Positions 49,944-60,146 of a stretch of DNA of 64,000 bases are shown here, in pieces. The DNA is from Daphnia pulex. Taxonomy: Eukaryota > Arthropoda > Branchiopoda > Diplostraca > Daphniidae. The position numbers were made by a program, and so were the translations under genes. The notes beneath the pieces are model-generated. The model saw only the letters and a list, made by a program, of their open reading frames with translations. It was not told the DNA's origin and searched no databases. Each line of letters starts with the position of its first letter. The first letter of the stretch is position 1. The stretch spans positions 1,369,001-1,433,000 of the forward strand of contig NC_060022.1 in NCBI RefSeq assembly GCF_021134715.1, in the 5' to 3' direction.

Positions 49944-50214
49944 TTTAATTTGGCGCACTCGGTTTTAGCCGTGCATTTGGGGGTGAAACTAATAGATAAG
50001 TGAGGGACTGAGGGTAATTCATATTTTTCTTGTTGAACTGTTTGGATTCACGTAACCATGGAAATGTTTTCCATTGCCTGATTAGGAATCGAATTCTGAT
50101 GACAGGATTGTGTCCACAATGTGAGTTACCATAGTGTTCCAACATCACGGAAAGCCGGAATAAATTTGGCATGAGAAATACATTACTTCAAGTTGCTCAT
50201 TTAACTCATCCCTT

Positions 50215-50286
50215 ACATCTGCTCAGGATCGACCTGAGGACCTGTTGCGTGTGAGGCAACCGTGATAAACACTGCACTACAGATGT
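50215..50286 (-). tRNA. tRNA-Val(CAC)-like gene or recent pseudogene
   Basis: 72 nt on the minus strand. The acceptor stem ACATCTG/CAGATGT is perfect (7 bp). The D stem GTG/CAC, the anticodon arm GTTGC-CTCACAC-GCAAC (anticodon CAC) and the T stem CTCAG/CTGAG are also perfect. Two normally invariant loop positions differ: the D loop has GT for GG, and the T loop starts GTC instead of TTC, which also weakens the B box. The stems argue for a tRNA; the loop changes argue for a pseudogene or SINE head. Confidence 0.6.
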
Positions 50287-50640
50287 TGCCACATCAAGGA
50301 GGAGGTGCCTGTGTGGCAGCAGGTCCCTCTCCCTCTTAGTCACAACTCACAAGATTGTCTAGTTGCACTTTGCTTGAAGTTTTTTAAGTACAAAAATTTT
50401 TTTATTCAATTGTTTACCCACAGAAAAAGTTGTGAGGTTAAAAACAAAACAAGCCTGATCTGCAGTCGTTTTACAAACGAGTTATTATTGAATGAACCCT
50501 GACTGAGTCAACAAAAACGACAAGAGACAACAGTCCTAGTCAACCGTCTAGCTCAGGAATAATCGTACTCCAAATTGTACGATTTGTAATCAACGCAATC
50601 AGATAGTTAAACAGGAAGAATAAAGATAAATGTGTCCTAC

Positions 50641-50855
50641 CTTTAAGCCCGGGAAATCCACAGCCAGGCATCCAAAGGTGCTCCATCCGTTGAAAAGTCG
50701 AATACGCCATGCAGGATAGGAAAAAGGGGGTCCTCGTGAATACCCCCACACTCTCATGGGTGTACACGAGGACTTTAAAGAAAGGGGAATAAGAGAGACG
50801 TAATTCGGAGCGGCATCTCGGTAGTTTTTCCAATCCAACGGGATGCTGTTTATCT
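50641..50855 (-). other. Unassigned exon-like segment
   Basis: The segment is bounded by a CTTAG acceptor and a GTAGGA donor on the minus strand, with two open frames across it. One frame contains RVWGYSRGPPFSYPAWRIRL. I know no match. It may be an exon of an unrecognised transcript or a mobile-element remnant. Confidence 0.2.
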
Positions 50856-52432
50856 AAGTAAAAAAAAAATAAAAAAAGGGTTACGAAAAAACATTTACAG
50901 AAACAACTAGGAAAAGTTGAAAATGAGACAGTGGGAAAAGCTTTATTTTGGATAAATGAGGAATTGAAGGTTTTGATGTAATGCATTTATGCAAGTTATG
51001 TATTATGCAAAATCTAGCAGGTGGCAGGAATAAAAGTAACCTAGCGATGATAGTGAGATTATTGCTGATAACAGGTCAATCCCAGCACAAACAAAATTTG
51101 CAAATTGTGTTATTACGATGCTGGCTGGCTTAGGCCTCAAATGAAAAGTTTACAGTGCCAACAAATTGCAATGCATCGACAGAGGGCTTACATGATAAAT
51201 GCTAGTCAAGAACTAATATTAACACATCTTGGAACAGGTTTAACTCTTCAATTGAATCTCCCTTTGTATAATCATGGTTTTATTTACCTGCCACACAGCA
51301 TGGAGTGGAGAGCAAAATGGAGAGCCAGAGATGTTCAGGGGTGTTCACACGACGACCACATTTCTGTGATTTTATTTGTTGCCCTATTTTTCATTCAGCC
51401 ACGTTCACTTTTCCAAAAAAAAGTCATCGTTCTGTTTTCTTTATAATCTTAAACTTCATTCGTCTCTTTCGAAAGCTCTGATGCTGCTGAAGTTTCTGAA
51501 GTCTGAACATAAAAAAGCAGACGACACTGATGTTCTAATTAGCATACTTAGATATCGATAGAAATGATAAATAATCGACGAAAAGTTCAGACTGTTTGTA
51601 CAACTTACTCTTTCGTTAGAAACTAAGAATGATTAAAATCTAAACATATCTCAGGAAAAACCTTACTTTGGTTTTTCACCGTCTCGTCGCCCATCAAGGC
51701 TAGAAGACTGCGCTGGCTGCGCTAAACGGGTTTGTTGGGACAAGTATCGTTACGTCAAACGCTAGTTTATATTTGAATTTAGAAACTTGTCTCTACGCAA
51801 CTTACGGGTGGCAACAATTCGAAAGACCTGATTACGTCGAACTTTTTTGGACTTTCCTCTGGCGGATTGTTTTCATTGTAGAACCAGCAATGTCCTTAGA
51901 ATCATAAAGAAAACCCGTGATAACAAGTGCGGAGCATTTGGTGCTTGTGGTGTGTTGCTAGATCTAGATGTAATGTATGGGTTATATAACTTGCATGCTG
52001 GGTTATATGCTTGGTTGATGGATAGAATGAATCAGTTTCATTTAAAATAGAAATTAAGTCTTCATATGCATCTGCCCAGAATCTAACTAAGGACTTATTC
52101 AATAAAATTTAATATCCTATTATTTTTTTTACTTGGTTAATTATCTTATTTCAAAAAAGACAATCAACATTGAATAGACTTTGACGGAAATAGTGTATAA
52201 TGTATAAATGATGCATAATGTTTATAGGTGTACAATATGACAGTGATATTATTTTGTCACGATGTCACAAGAAAAATTAGAACAAAGAAAATGATTTAGT
52301 CAGTCAGAAAAAGTTATCTTTGGGTTGGTTCTAAAAGGAAAGTTAAGCGTCAAGATTAAGAACAGTCTGTCAATTTTTTCTCGATCTTCTAATGTTACTG
52401 GCAAGTCATTAAAGCGTGACACTATAAAGTTA

Positions 52433-52980
52433 CTAATCTTCCTTTGAATCAACTTCGACAGACTCGGCCGATTCCCGAGAATCAAGCTGGACTGGAGCTG
52501 GAGCGGGAGCGGGAGCAGATTCAACAACTTTAGTTACGACGACAGTTTTAACTTCGGGAACAAGTTTCGTTTCAACGACCGGAGTAGGGACAGGGACTTC
52601 AACATATTTGACTTGAGGAGCAACTACAGGCACATGAACATACTGAGTGATTGGGGCTGGCGCAGTGTAAGCGATTGGTGCTGCAACGGAAACGATTGGT
52701 GCGGCATAGTCGGAAAAGTGACGACTCGGACCAAAGTAATTGTAGCCGAAATGGGGAGCGAAAGCTTGGTTATAGAAGGCCGGTTGATAGGCGGAGTAGG
52801 CGAACGGGGACAGTTCTCCGTGGAAGACATCCGCTGGATACAGGGGAGCGGCCAAGACGGCAGCAGCGAGCAAAGGAAGAGCGATCTATAAAAGTATTTC
52901 GTGAAATATAGCAAAAATAATTCAACATCTTTTGATTTTGCAAACAAAATGATTTGTATAATAATTACCAAGTAGTTCAT
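52433..52980 (-). CDS. Secreted Ala/Pro/Val-rich structural protein (cuticle-like)
   Basis: Two exons: the 12-nt first coding exon 52969-52980 (MNYL) and 52433-52885, joined in phase 0 to 154 residues. The start MNYLIALPLLAAAVLAAPLY is a signal peptide with an APLY cleavage region. A Tyr/Phe/Ala-rich part follows, then repeats of the AAPI/APAP/VPV type (IAYTAPAPITQYVHVPVVAP, VEVPVPTPVVET), and an acidic end (SAESVEVDSKED). Composition and the tiny first exon fit arthropod low-complexity cuticular or extracellular matrix proteins; no chitin-binding Rebers-Riddiford domain is visible. A TATA box lies upstream at 53056-53066 on this strand. Confidence 0.85.
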
Positions 52981-53055
52981 GTTGGAGAAATTGGTTGAGG
53001 TGATGTCGTCTTCGGCAGATCAAATTTGACAATAGTATCGAGTTGGCTGATGCGC

Positions 53056-53066
53056 TTTTTATACAG
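53056..53066 (-). promoter_or_regulatory. TATA box
   Basis: TGTATAAAAAG on the minus strand, about 80 bp upstream of the ATG at 52980. Confidence 0.65.
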
Positions 53067-53835
53067 AGCTAGAGCTCAGGGCGTTGTCTATGAATAAAGA
53101 ATGATCTATTTCAAATTCGCCTGCGGAAGTTCCTCCCATTTTTCGCTCATCCCTATAGTTTGGCTGGTAGCTTTTTGGATTTTGTGGAGATTTCATTCCC
53201 AAACACGCATTCGGAATGCAACTTTTCAGCCAAATTTTCATGGCCATCTTCCCATTTTAACTTGCCAAGGCCGTGAAGACGAAATGTTAATAAACGAGTT
53301 TGGTTATAGAGCTGTAAGATCTTCATCAGCTGATTTCTAGAATGAGAAGAGAACTCGGCTACATATTCATCTTACGGATGGCCGGAGCAGCTATAGAGAT
53401 ATACCTTCTGGCTGGAATGAATCTTCCTCTATCGTGACAAACACATCAGGTGATGACCTTCGAATTTGAAGAAAAGACAACGCCTTTAAATCAAAACAGC
53501 AACAACATTTTGTCAACATGTTCGTAAATGAGATTTTTTAGATGCTGTGAAACTGCATATCATTTTGACACTTGTCATCAGGTGCAACAGCACTTACCTT
53601 ATTTAATGACAACACTTAACGAGATTGAGTATGTTAACCATTACGCGTTTATTTCAATTATGAGCGTTTTGCCATGTGAGCAAGGTCGTTTATCGACTCC
53701 GCACAACGATCCGGTCTCCCTTTGATTCTGGGTGGGGTTTAGAATGACTGAGTCGAAATACTACTATTACGCATATCGTTGAGAATGTCGGTTGTAAATA
53801 ATGGGCACTCATGGCCATCTAGTTTCGCCAGTTGG

Positions 53836-53847
53836 TATATAATAAAA
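53836..53847 (+). promoter_or_regulatory. TATA box of the secreted precursor gene
   Basis: TATATAATAAAA, about 120 bp before the ATG at 53966. It is conserved exactly in the second copy at 59882-59893. Confidence 0.7.
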
Positions 53848-53965
53848 ACAGTTCACTCCCAGACCGTTGGGCGCTAATGTAGCTTCTCTCACTGGGTTTT
53901 TCCATCCTCTCAGCCCTTATATCGCTTATATCGTCAATCATCACCTTCTTACGAGGCGCTATACA

Positions 53966-54512
53966 ATGAAGCGAGTGGTAAGCGTGAATTTTTCGATGAT
54001 AACAGCCTTTGTTTAGCGTTGTAATTGTTAACTGGCAGGTCACTTTTATCTGGTTCTCGATTGGAGTCTCCCATGTCCAGTTGATGAGGAATTATAATGA
54101 CCATCACCGCCATCAGTTGCTAACTGACGCTTCCGTGGCGCCACCGATCATTGGCCAGGCCAATTATTTCATCCCGATTGCCAGCAACTACCACGACGTG
54201 GGAGGTAAAGTGATTAGCTCTTGGAGTTACTTATTCCAGTCAGTCCTTGTTGCCTACACCGATCACCGAGACCTGCACGTCGAAGACCTGTTGCCCGCTG
54301 CTGTCGCTCCTGTTGCTAACTTGTTGGTAGAACCCTTCCGTGTCCAGGGTGATGTGGCCAAGGCCGATGAGGAAGCTGTCGTTGCTGCCAAGGCCGCCAA
54401 TGTTGCCGATCCTGTCCGCAGGAAGCGCAAAAACATTTTGCGATACAGGAACGGCGAATTTAGACCTAGGCTCTGCTCACCCCGGCTATGCCTGTCCGTG
54501 AGACCACCTTGA
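53966..54512 (+). CDS. Secreted precursor with furin-type site and basic C-terminal peptide
   Basis: Two exons: the 12-nt first exon 53966-53977 (MKRV, donor GTAAGC) and 54039-54512, phase 0, 161 residues. MKRVVTFIWFSIGVSHVQLM is a signal peptide. The middle is a His/Tyr-containing, then Ala/Val/Asp/Glu-rich pro-region (AKADEEAVVAAKAANVADPV). RRKR at 131-134 is followed by a basic C-terminal peptide containing ILRYRNGEFRPRLCSPRLC, with two cysteines. The layout of signal, acidic pro-part and basic peptide behind a furin site is that of antimicrobial or peptide-hormone precursors (inference). The core ILRYRNG resembles the QIQLRYRSG repeats of the gene at 57261. Family not recognised. A TATA box precedes it. 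Confidence 0.75.
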
Positions 54513-56556
54513 AAAATACAATCCATCATTACATAATTGCACTCGAACTCAACCAAAATATGACTCCATTCGAAGGTGTAGTGAAGCACATCTCGTAATA
54601 ATAAACGTTGTTTTGTTCTTCTACCCATTGACAGCCAAACAAATTCTGTTTCAGTTTCCAGTTCTATTCTAATAGATTTGCCTCGACGATAAAAGTTGTT
54701 CTCAAACTTGAAATTTTTCAAATATGTATTTTTGTTATAGCGATTTCAGTTTTGTAGTTCTATACAACGGAAGGATGATGCTGTTTTATTCAATAGGCTT
54801 AATTAGTATATAAGCGGAGCAATAACAATTGAAAACATATAGTTTTCGAATTTTCTGGAAATCAGTGAGAATGAAAGCGCTTTTACTCATTACTGTGCAC
54901 ATGGATAGGCACGTGTTTACGTTTAAATTTTGGGAATCTATTATCCTTGAACCAACCTCTACGATCCGAATACCTGTTTTAGGTTTTCTTTTAATTTTTT
55001 TAAGTATTTGCCTTCCAGCTTTCGTGCACCGCAAATAATGACGAGAGTAGCTCTGACGTCTGTCGATTGGGAAAACCCAAGAAACCCGTTCACAAAATCT
55101 TCTTGTTTACAACTCACACATGACCGAGGTGAATCAACTCGGCTGACCGCCAATTTTAAATATAATAAAATACACAACCGACGTGAATATACTATGCTCA
55201 CGCGCGCCCATCCGAAAAACAAAAACCGACTTGGACTACGTGAGGTTTTCCAAGTCGAGCCAAATAGTCCCACACCGACGCAAGAAATTCAATTCATCAA
55301 TTTGGAGCGCCTTTTTCGTACACCCATCGTGGAACACAATGTGTCTACGTTACGAAATGGAAAATCCGCACAACTTTTTCGTTTCGAGTTTCGACCCCAC
55401 CGCCGTCTCTCTATAAATACAACCTGCCAAACATCCTGCGAAGCCCAGAACCGAAAGAGTAACTGTTCCAGCTTTTTTAATATCGAAATTATATTCTAAA
55501 GGATTAATTTGAATCGGAGCTGCTGCGTTATTTTTTTTTTTTTTTTAGTTCCTTTATTGATTGATTGATTGATTTTCCGTTTAGTGGACTTCACACATCA
55601 TCCTGTATTTTTCAACATAATGGATATTGCTGCAAACTCTTTTAGGCTATGTACATCAGCTGGAATTCCAATTGTCGCTCTTGTTTGATTGCCCTGTTGT
55701 TTATTTGACGATTCAATTGTTTTACAAGTATAAGTCCTTAGTTACAGCAAGTCGTTTGCAAAGACGAACAAAGCTCTCCTCAGGCAACGCGCTGGGTTTT
55801 TCCAGGTTCTCCGGTGCATCAGCTCAGCACCTCTAACAACTACCACCGACTAGCTAAAACAATCGCCTTTTATGTACATTCCATTTCTCCATCATATTTA
55901 AAAGTTATTTTTGTTATAATGCGTTTCAAAGTAGGTTTGACGCGTTCGTCTCGAATGTACCCTTAATACGATTCAACCTAAAAAGAATGAAGATACAAAC
56001 AATTATTGTTATGCTATTTTTACTTTACTGCGTATCAATAACTCATTCTGTCGAAAGAATAATATGATGTATAGAAAAAAAAGGTTCGATTCACGCTTGG
56101 TTTATTTGGTTATAATTCGTCGCATCGTGCTGTTTGAAAAGAAAACAATGACCTTCGTTCGGAGGGTGTTGGCAGGTGCTGATCAGCATTACGCAGAGAA
56201 ATTGAATGAGGGCGGGAAATTCAATTCCTACAATCTAAAAGATTTTTTTTTTCATTTGAAACAAAATCGAGACAGTAGTGCGTAACGAAAAGATCTGTTG
56301 ATTCGCAAAATCCTTGGTATATACCTGATTTTCTTTTAAAAAAGTAGTTATATAGATCCCCCTTTTTTCCAACTATAGATACCAGGGCGAGGCAGGTTTG
56401 CAATCAACATTGTATTACAAAACAAGCGCTACATAAAGAAAGAGAGAACAGGTTGGGTATACGATGAAGCGCTGTATATAGCCACGGGTCTATTTCAACC
56501 TTCCCATCTTCACCTCAAATTCATTGTTTTTGATTCTTTTTTTAATCTTAATTGTG
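54513..56556. other. Non-coding interval within duplication copy 1
   Basis: Includes a TATA-type box at 55412-55419 followed by a GAAGCCCAGA block that in the other copy leads into an ATG exon (60955). Here that ATG reads ACC. Short frames in this interval show no support. Confidence 0.4.
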
Positions 56557-56709
56557 ATGTTGGTTTTATTTCTGGTGTGTATACGTGCTGACCAGCCAGG
56601 GATAGCTGGAGGCAGGATCGGCATCAAGCTATTCAGCAGTTATCGATCCCCACGTTCAAAACAAAATGTAACATATTCAAATTTCCCGCCAGCTAGGCTA
56701 TTCTGTTAA
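56557..56709 (+). CDS. Possible small secreted peptide
   Basis: An uninterrupted 50-residue frame starts with a short hydrophobic signal-like segment (MLVLFLVCIRA) followed by DQPGIAGGRIGIKLFSSYRS and a basic tail ending ARLFC. A TATA-like TGTATATAGCC lies near 56473. The equivalent frame in the other copy (around 61950-62000) is interrupted by a stop. Evidence is only the signal-like start and position among secreted genes, so confidence is low. Confidence 0.25.
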   Translation: MLVLFLVCIRADQPGIAGGRIGIKLFSSYRSPRSKQNVTYSNFPPARLFC

Positions 56710-57163
56710 ACGAATAAAACGAATAACTATTTCAATAGTAATAAAACAACGTTTGTTTTGAGTCCCTTTTTGTATTCGTTGGCATACATTTAATTGAATT
56801 AAATAATAACGAATACGCAAACAAATTTGCTTAATCGATAAGCCACACTGATTTACCAGTGCACATATCGTTCGAATGTTCTGGAAGTGCAGAATTTTGC
56901 GCCGAGTGCTGCAGTGTTTGATTTGACATGTTATTATATCATCGACTGGTAACGCCTCTTCAATTATTGCTGGATGGATCTGGATAGAAGTAAGTAGTTT
57001 GACTTCTCGACAGAAACGCGCCAATGGCACCGAGTCTTCGTTGATCATCCTCGGTTTTCGGGGTGTGGTCAAGGACGTATAACGAAAAAAAATGCGCATC
57101 GCGGTGAGAATATCGACGCCAGAAATGGCATTGGTAACCAGCGCTTCTCAACGGATGGATGAG

Positions 57164-57170
57164 TATAAAA
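57164..57170 (+). promoter_or_regulatory. TATA box of the multi-peptide precursor gene
   Basis: GAGTATAAAAGAGCCGGAG about 95 bp before the ATG at 57261. The same block is kept at 62482-62488 in the second copy. Confidence 0.8.
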
Positions 57171-57260
57171 GAGCCGGAGAGCTGATCATCACCAGCAATA
57201 TCATCCTCGAACTCTGAGCAGTTCTTTCCACTCTCTCTGCAATTTCTCTCCAACAACATT

Positions 57261-58084
57261 ATGAAATTTAAGGTAAGCTTTTTCGATATTTACAATTTGT
57301 ATTTGATGGCGCGATATTTAAATTTAAATTTGGATGGAAATATTAGATCGCTTGCGTTTTGCTGCTCGCTGCGGCCGCTCAAACCCAGTTTATCGGTGGT
57401 TACACTGGCTACCCATCACTGCTACCCGCTGCTACCTCCTTGCAGTGGCTCCCACAGGGCCAGCCATTCCCGTCCATTTTCAATCCCTTTTATCCCCATC
57501 AAGTTGTCAACTATCGTGGAATTGCTGTAGGTAGCGCCGGCGCTCCTTGGTATTTCTACAATCCTTCTGCATCCTATCCGCAAACTGTTCAAGTCTCTGC
57601 CGATGTCAAAGACGCCGGTGCTAATACAGGGGCTGCAGGTTCGACCCGCACTCGGCGTCAAATTCAACTGCGTTATGGTAGTGGAAGGCGTGGGCGCAGT
57701 TTGAATGCTGAAATGATTGAACCAGAGACATCACCTGACACTCAATGGAAGAGCGTCGACTCCGCCCCATCCCGCACCAAGCGTCAAATTCAATTGCGTT
57801 ATGGCAGTGGAAGGCGTGGACGTAGTTTGAATGAAATGACTGAACCGGAGACTGATGGAGGAGACTACGAGAGCGTCACTTTTAACGATCCATCCCGAGC
57901 AAAGCGTCAAATTCAACTGCGTTATAGGAGCGGCTACGGCGGCTACCGAAGAGGCCGAAGTTTGAATGAACCTGTTCAATTTGAATTAGACCGCGCAAAG
58001 CGTCAAATTCAGCTGCGCTACAGGAGCAGCGCTAGAAGGAGACTGCACGGAAGAAGCTTGGACACCCTCTGGACTACGGCCTAA
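57261..58084 (+). CDS. Multi-peptide precursor with four furin-bounded Arg-rich QIQLRY peptides
   Basis: Two exons: the 12-nt first exon 57261-57272 (MKFK, donor GTAAGC) and 57347-58084, phase 0, 249 residues. A signal peptide (MKFKIACVLLLAAAAQTQ) is followed by a Tyr/Pro/Gly-rich propart with GGYTGYPSLLPAA and NPFYPHQ. Then come four repeats, each preceded by RTRR, RTKR, RAKR or RAKR and starting with Gln at residues 109, 151, 192 and 224. Units 1 and 2 are QIQLRYGSGRRGRSLN; unit 3 is QIQLRYRSGYGGYRRGRSLN; unit 4 begins QIQLRYRSS and ends LHGRSLD. Acidic spacers (EMIEPETSPD; EMTEPETDGG) separate them. R-X-K/R-R is the known furin/proprotein convertase pattern, and a new N-terminal Gln often becomes pyroglutamate. 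No Cys in the peptides and no C-terminal amidation Gly at the ends. Family not recognised; antimicrobial or signalling role is inference. Confidence 0.88.
57641..58057 (+). repeat. Four in-frame coding repeats of the Arg-rich peptide
   Basis: The repeat starts (CAA of QIQ) are at 57659, 57785, 57908 and 58004. The block CGTCAAATTCA recurs in all four, and repeats 1 and 2 encode identical 16-residue units, so the array grew by internal duplication. Confidence 0.9.
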
Positions 58085-59704
58085 ACTGCTGCCCCGTCTG
58101 TTTTCCCTATTTCGGCCAATATAAGCACAGACCATGCTCAATTGCCCCAATGTATAAAGGCAGTCGAACAAATAAGCGTCAAAGTTGTATCTCATTTGAA
58201 TCTCAAAACTGAGAAATTATTGTATTCGACTCAGAGCATCTATATAGCCACTATAGTATATTGTTATGTTATTTGGCTGAAATACATTTTTATTCAGGAC
58301 TGTAATGAAATGAATTTAGTTTCGCTATATACACTTCAAGGCCACTGATGTAATTGGTGGCATAATAATACGACTGCGTAATAAAAGCTGAAATTGCCAC
58401 TTGCCTTTAAGGGATATTATTAAGTAGAAAAATGTGCTGTATCATTGTATATAGCTTTGGGCCTCAGAGCGAAACGAGAAACATATAACAAATAAATTCT
58501 ATATGCGTACCGGTAACCATACGTCCTTGGTTGTGAGTGGCATTGCATATAAGGTCCTCATAGTAATTAACCGTTATCTCACTTTATTGCCCGTGTGGTA
58601 ACCACGACTGTAGGGCCTACTATTTTCGGATCAATCGAGCCACTTTATTTCCATCACGCCCGCCATTCATCCTGTCCCTCAGCTCTTGTCAAATGGGCAA
58701 GAGTTGGCACCTCTCTTCAAGCTAGATTATTGTTATCCTTAGTCGGACATCAATCTAAATAATCGTCGATGGCTAAAACACATGTATCTTAACACTATAT
58801 AGCCTAGATGAAAGTGTCAACACTGTCGGTCATTCGTCCTGTAACATGATTTTGAAAAGAATTTCTTCGGCTTCTATTAACAGGAAAATAACTGTGATTC
58901 GAGTTTGAATGTTCTTGTTCCGCTACATAGAGCGCAGGGATTTATGGACAGGTGGAACACAGCATAGAAGTTACGTCAATGGAGCTGGATTGATCAATGC
59001 TGCAACCTTGAACTAGAAACGGTTAATTCTAGATTTGATTTTTGTTCTCAGGTAGTCCAGCCGTCTTTTTTTTTGTTAAATTCTTCGCTTTTGTGAAACC
59101 GCTGGTAAAAACGGGAAAAATGACCAAAGAAAATTTTGGCTCCTTGCTGAATTATCATTCTGCTGTTTACCTGAGACTAACCTTGAATTCACAAATACCG
59201 GTTCGCTTAGATAACTCTTAAGTGTAGCTCGACCAACACTCACTAATGTCGGCCGACCCTATCCGTGTTGGTGTTACCTATACGCGCCTTTTTATAATAA
59301 AAAACAAAACCTGTTTCCACATCATAGTCACGGTTGTTCACCTCTACTGTGATTACTTTATCGCGAATGCAAGAAACTCTTCTGATTTGGAGTTAAATCG
59401 CATCATGAGGGTCCGTTATCGACGACAATCGAATCAATAGAAAACGGATATCATCGAAATATATATTTTTAAGCCAATCACCATCTTATTTATTGCGATC
59501 TGCCTTCTACATTTAAATGATTCTGTTTTGTTCTTTTATTTCTGAAAGACTCTTCTCTTTCTCTTCTGATTGTAATCGTAATATGTATCCGGAAATCCCA
59601 GCACTTTTGACCGATTCCAACCCAGTTGCCGATGTCGTTCAGACGGCATGTTAACGAGTTTGTTAACGAGATGTTAACTTTCGCCTAGTTACACTCCATG
59701 CAAT
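58085..59704. other. 3' region of copy 1 and junction between copies
   Basis: No coding gene. Several blocks (for example 58930-59060 and 59110-59225) are repeated near 63720-63850 and 63890-64000. The two copies meet between about 59250 and 59705. Confidence 0.6.
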
Positions 59705-59881
59705 CATGAACGCTTTGCCTTGTGAGCAAGGTCGTTTATCGACTCCGCACAACGATCCGGTCTCTCTTTGATTCTGGGTGGGGTTTAGAATGACTGAGTC
59801 GAAATACTACTATTACGCATATCGTTGAGAATGTCGGTTGTAAACAAGGAGCACTCATGGCCATCTAGTTTCGCCAGTTGG

Positions 59882-59893
59882 TATATAATAAAA
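59882..59893 (+). promoter_or_regulatory. TATA box of the decayed precursor copy
   Basis: TATATAATAAAA, identical to the box at 53836 and in the same position before an ATG-exon-donor set. Confidence 0.65.
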
Positions 59894-60004
59894 ACAGTTC
59901 ACTCCCAGACCGTTGGGCGCTAATGTAGCTTCTCTCACTGGGTTTTTCCATCCTCTCAGCCTTTGTATCGTCAATCATCACCTTCTTACAAGGCGCACTA
60001 TACA

Positions 60005-60146
60005 ATGAAGCGGGTGGTAAGCGTGAATTTTTCGATGATAACAGCCTTTGTTTAGCGTTGTGATTATTAATTGGTAGGTCGCTTTTGTCTGGTTCTCGTG
60101 CTATATGTTGAGACAGCGAAAAATGTCTTCTTCTTCATGGTCCTAG
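60005..60146 (+). pseudogene. Truncated copy of the 53966 secreted precursor
   Basis: Promoter, 12-nt exon 1 (MKRV at 60005-60016), donor GTAAGC and acceptor are all kept. Exon 2 starts VAFVWFS like the parent, then diverges and stops at TAG 60144-60146 after about 27 residues in total. The pro-region and basic peptide are gone; following DNA resembles sequence 3' of the parent (about 54655), so most of exon 2 was deleted. Confidence 0.75.

Larger units (their letters stand above)
49944..52432. other. Mostly non-coding region with tRNA-like gene and unassigned exon-like frames
   Basis: Apart from the tRNA-Val-like sequence, the only candidates are minus-strand exon-like pieces with splice borders: about 51288-51374 and 50641-50855, plus an ATG exon at 51664-51692 (MGDETVKNQ, donor GTAAGG). 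I could not connect them into a recognised protein. In 50641-50855 two frames are open and neither resembles a known family. Confidence 0.3.
52981..53965. promoter_or_regulatory. Divergent promoter region with start of duplicated unit
   Basis: It contains the minus-strand TATA element for the gene at 52433-52980 and, from about 53655, the promoter block of the plus-strand gene at 53966. The block from about 53655 is repeated at about 59705 with few differences. Confidence 0.6.
53655..59250. repeat. Tandem segmental duplication, copy 1
   Basis: Matches 59705-64000 in order and orientation. Pairs include 53655-54085 with 59705-60110, 54835-55500 with 60355-61030, 56950-58430 with 62220-63390 and 58600-59230 with 63400-64000. 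Copy 2 is shorter because of internal deletions. Genes in the unit are secreted-protein genes. Confidence 0.85.
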
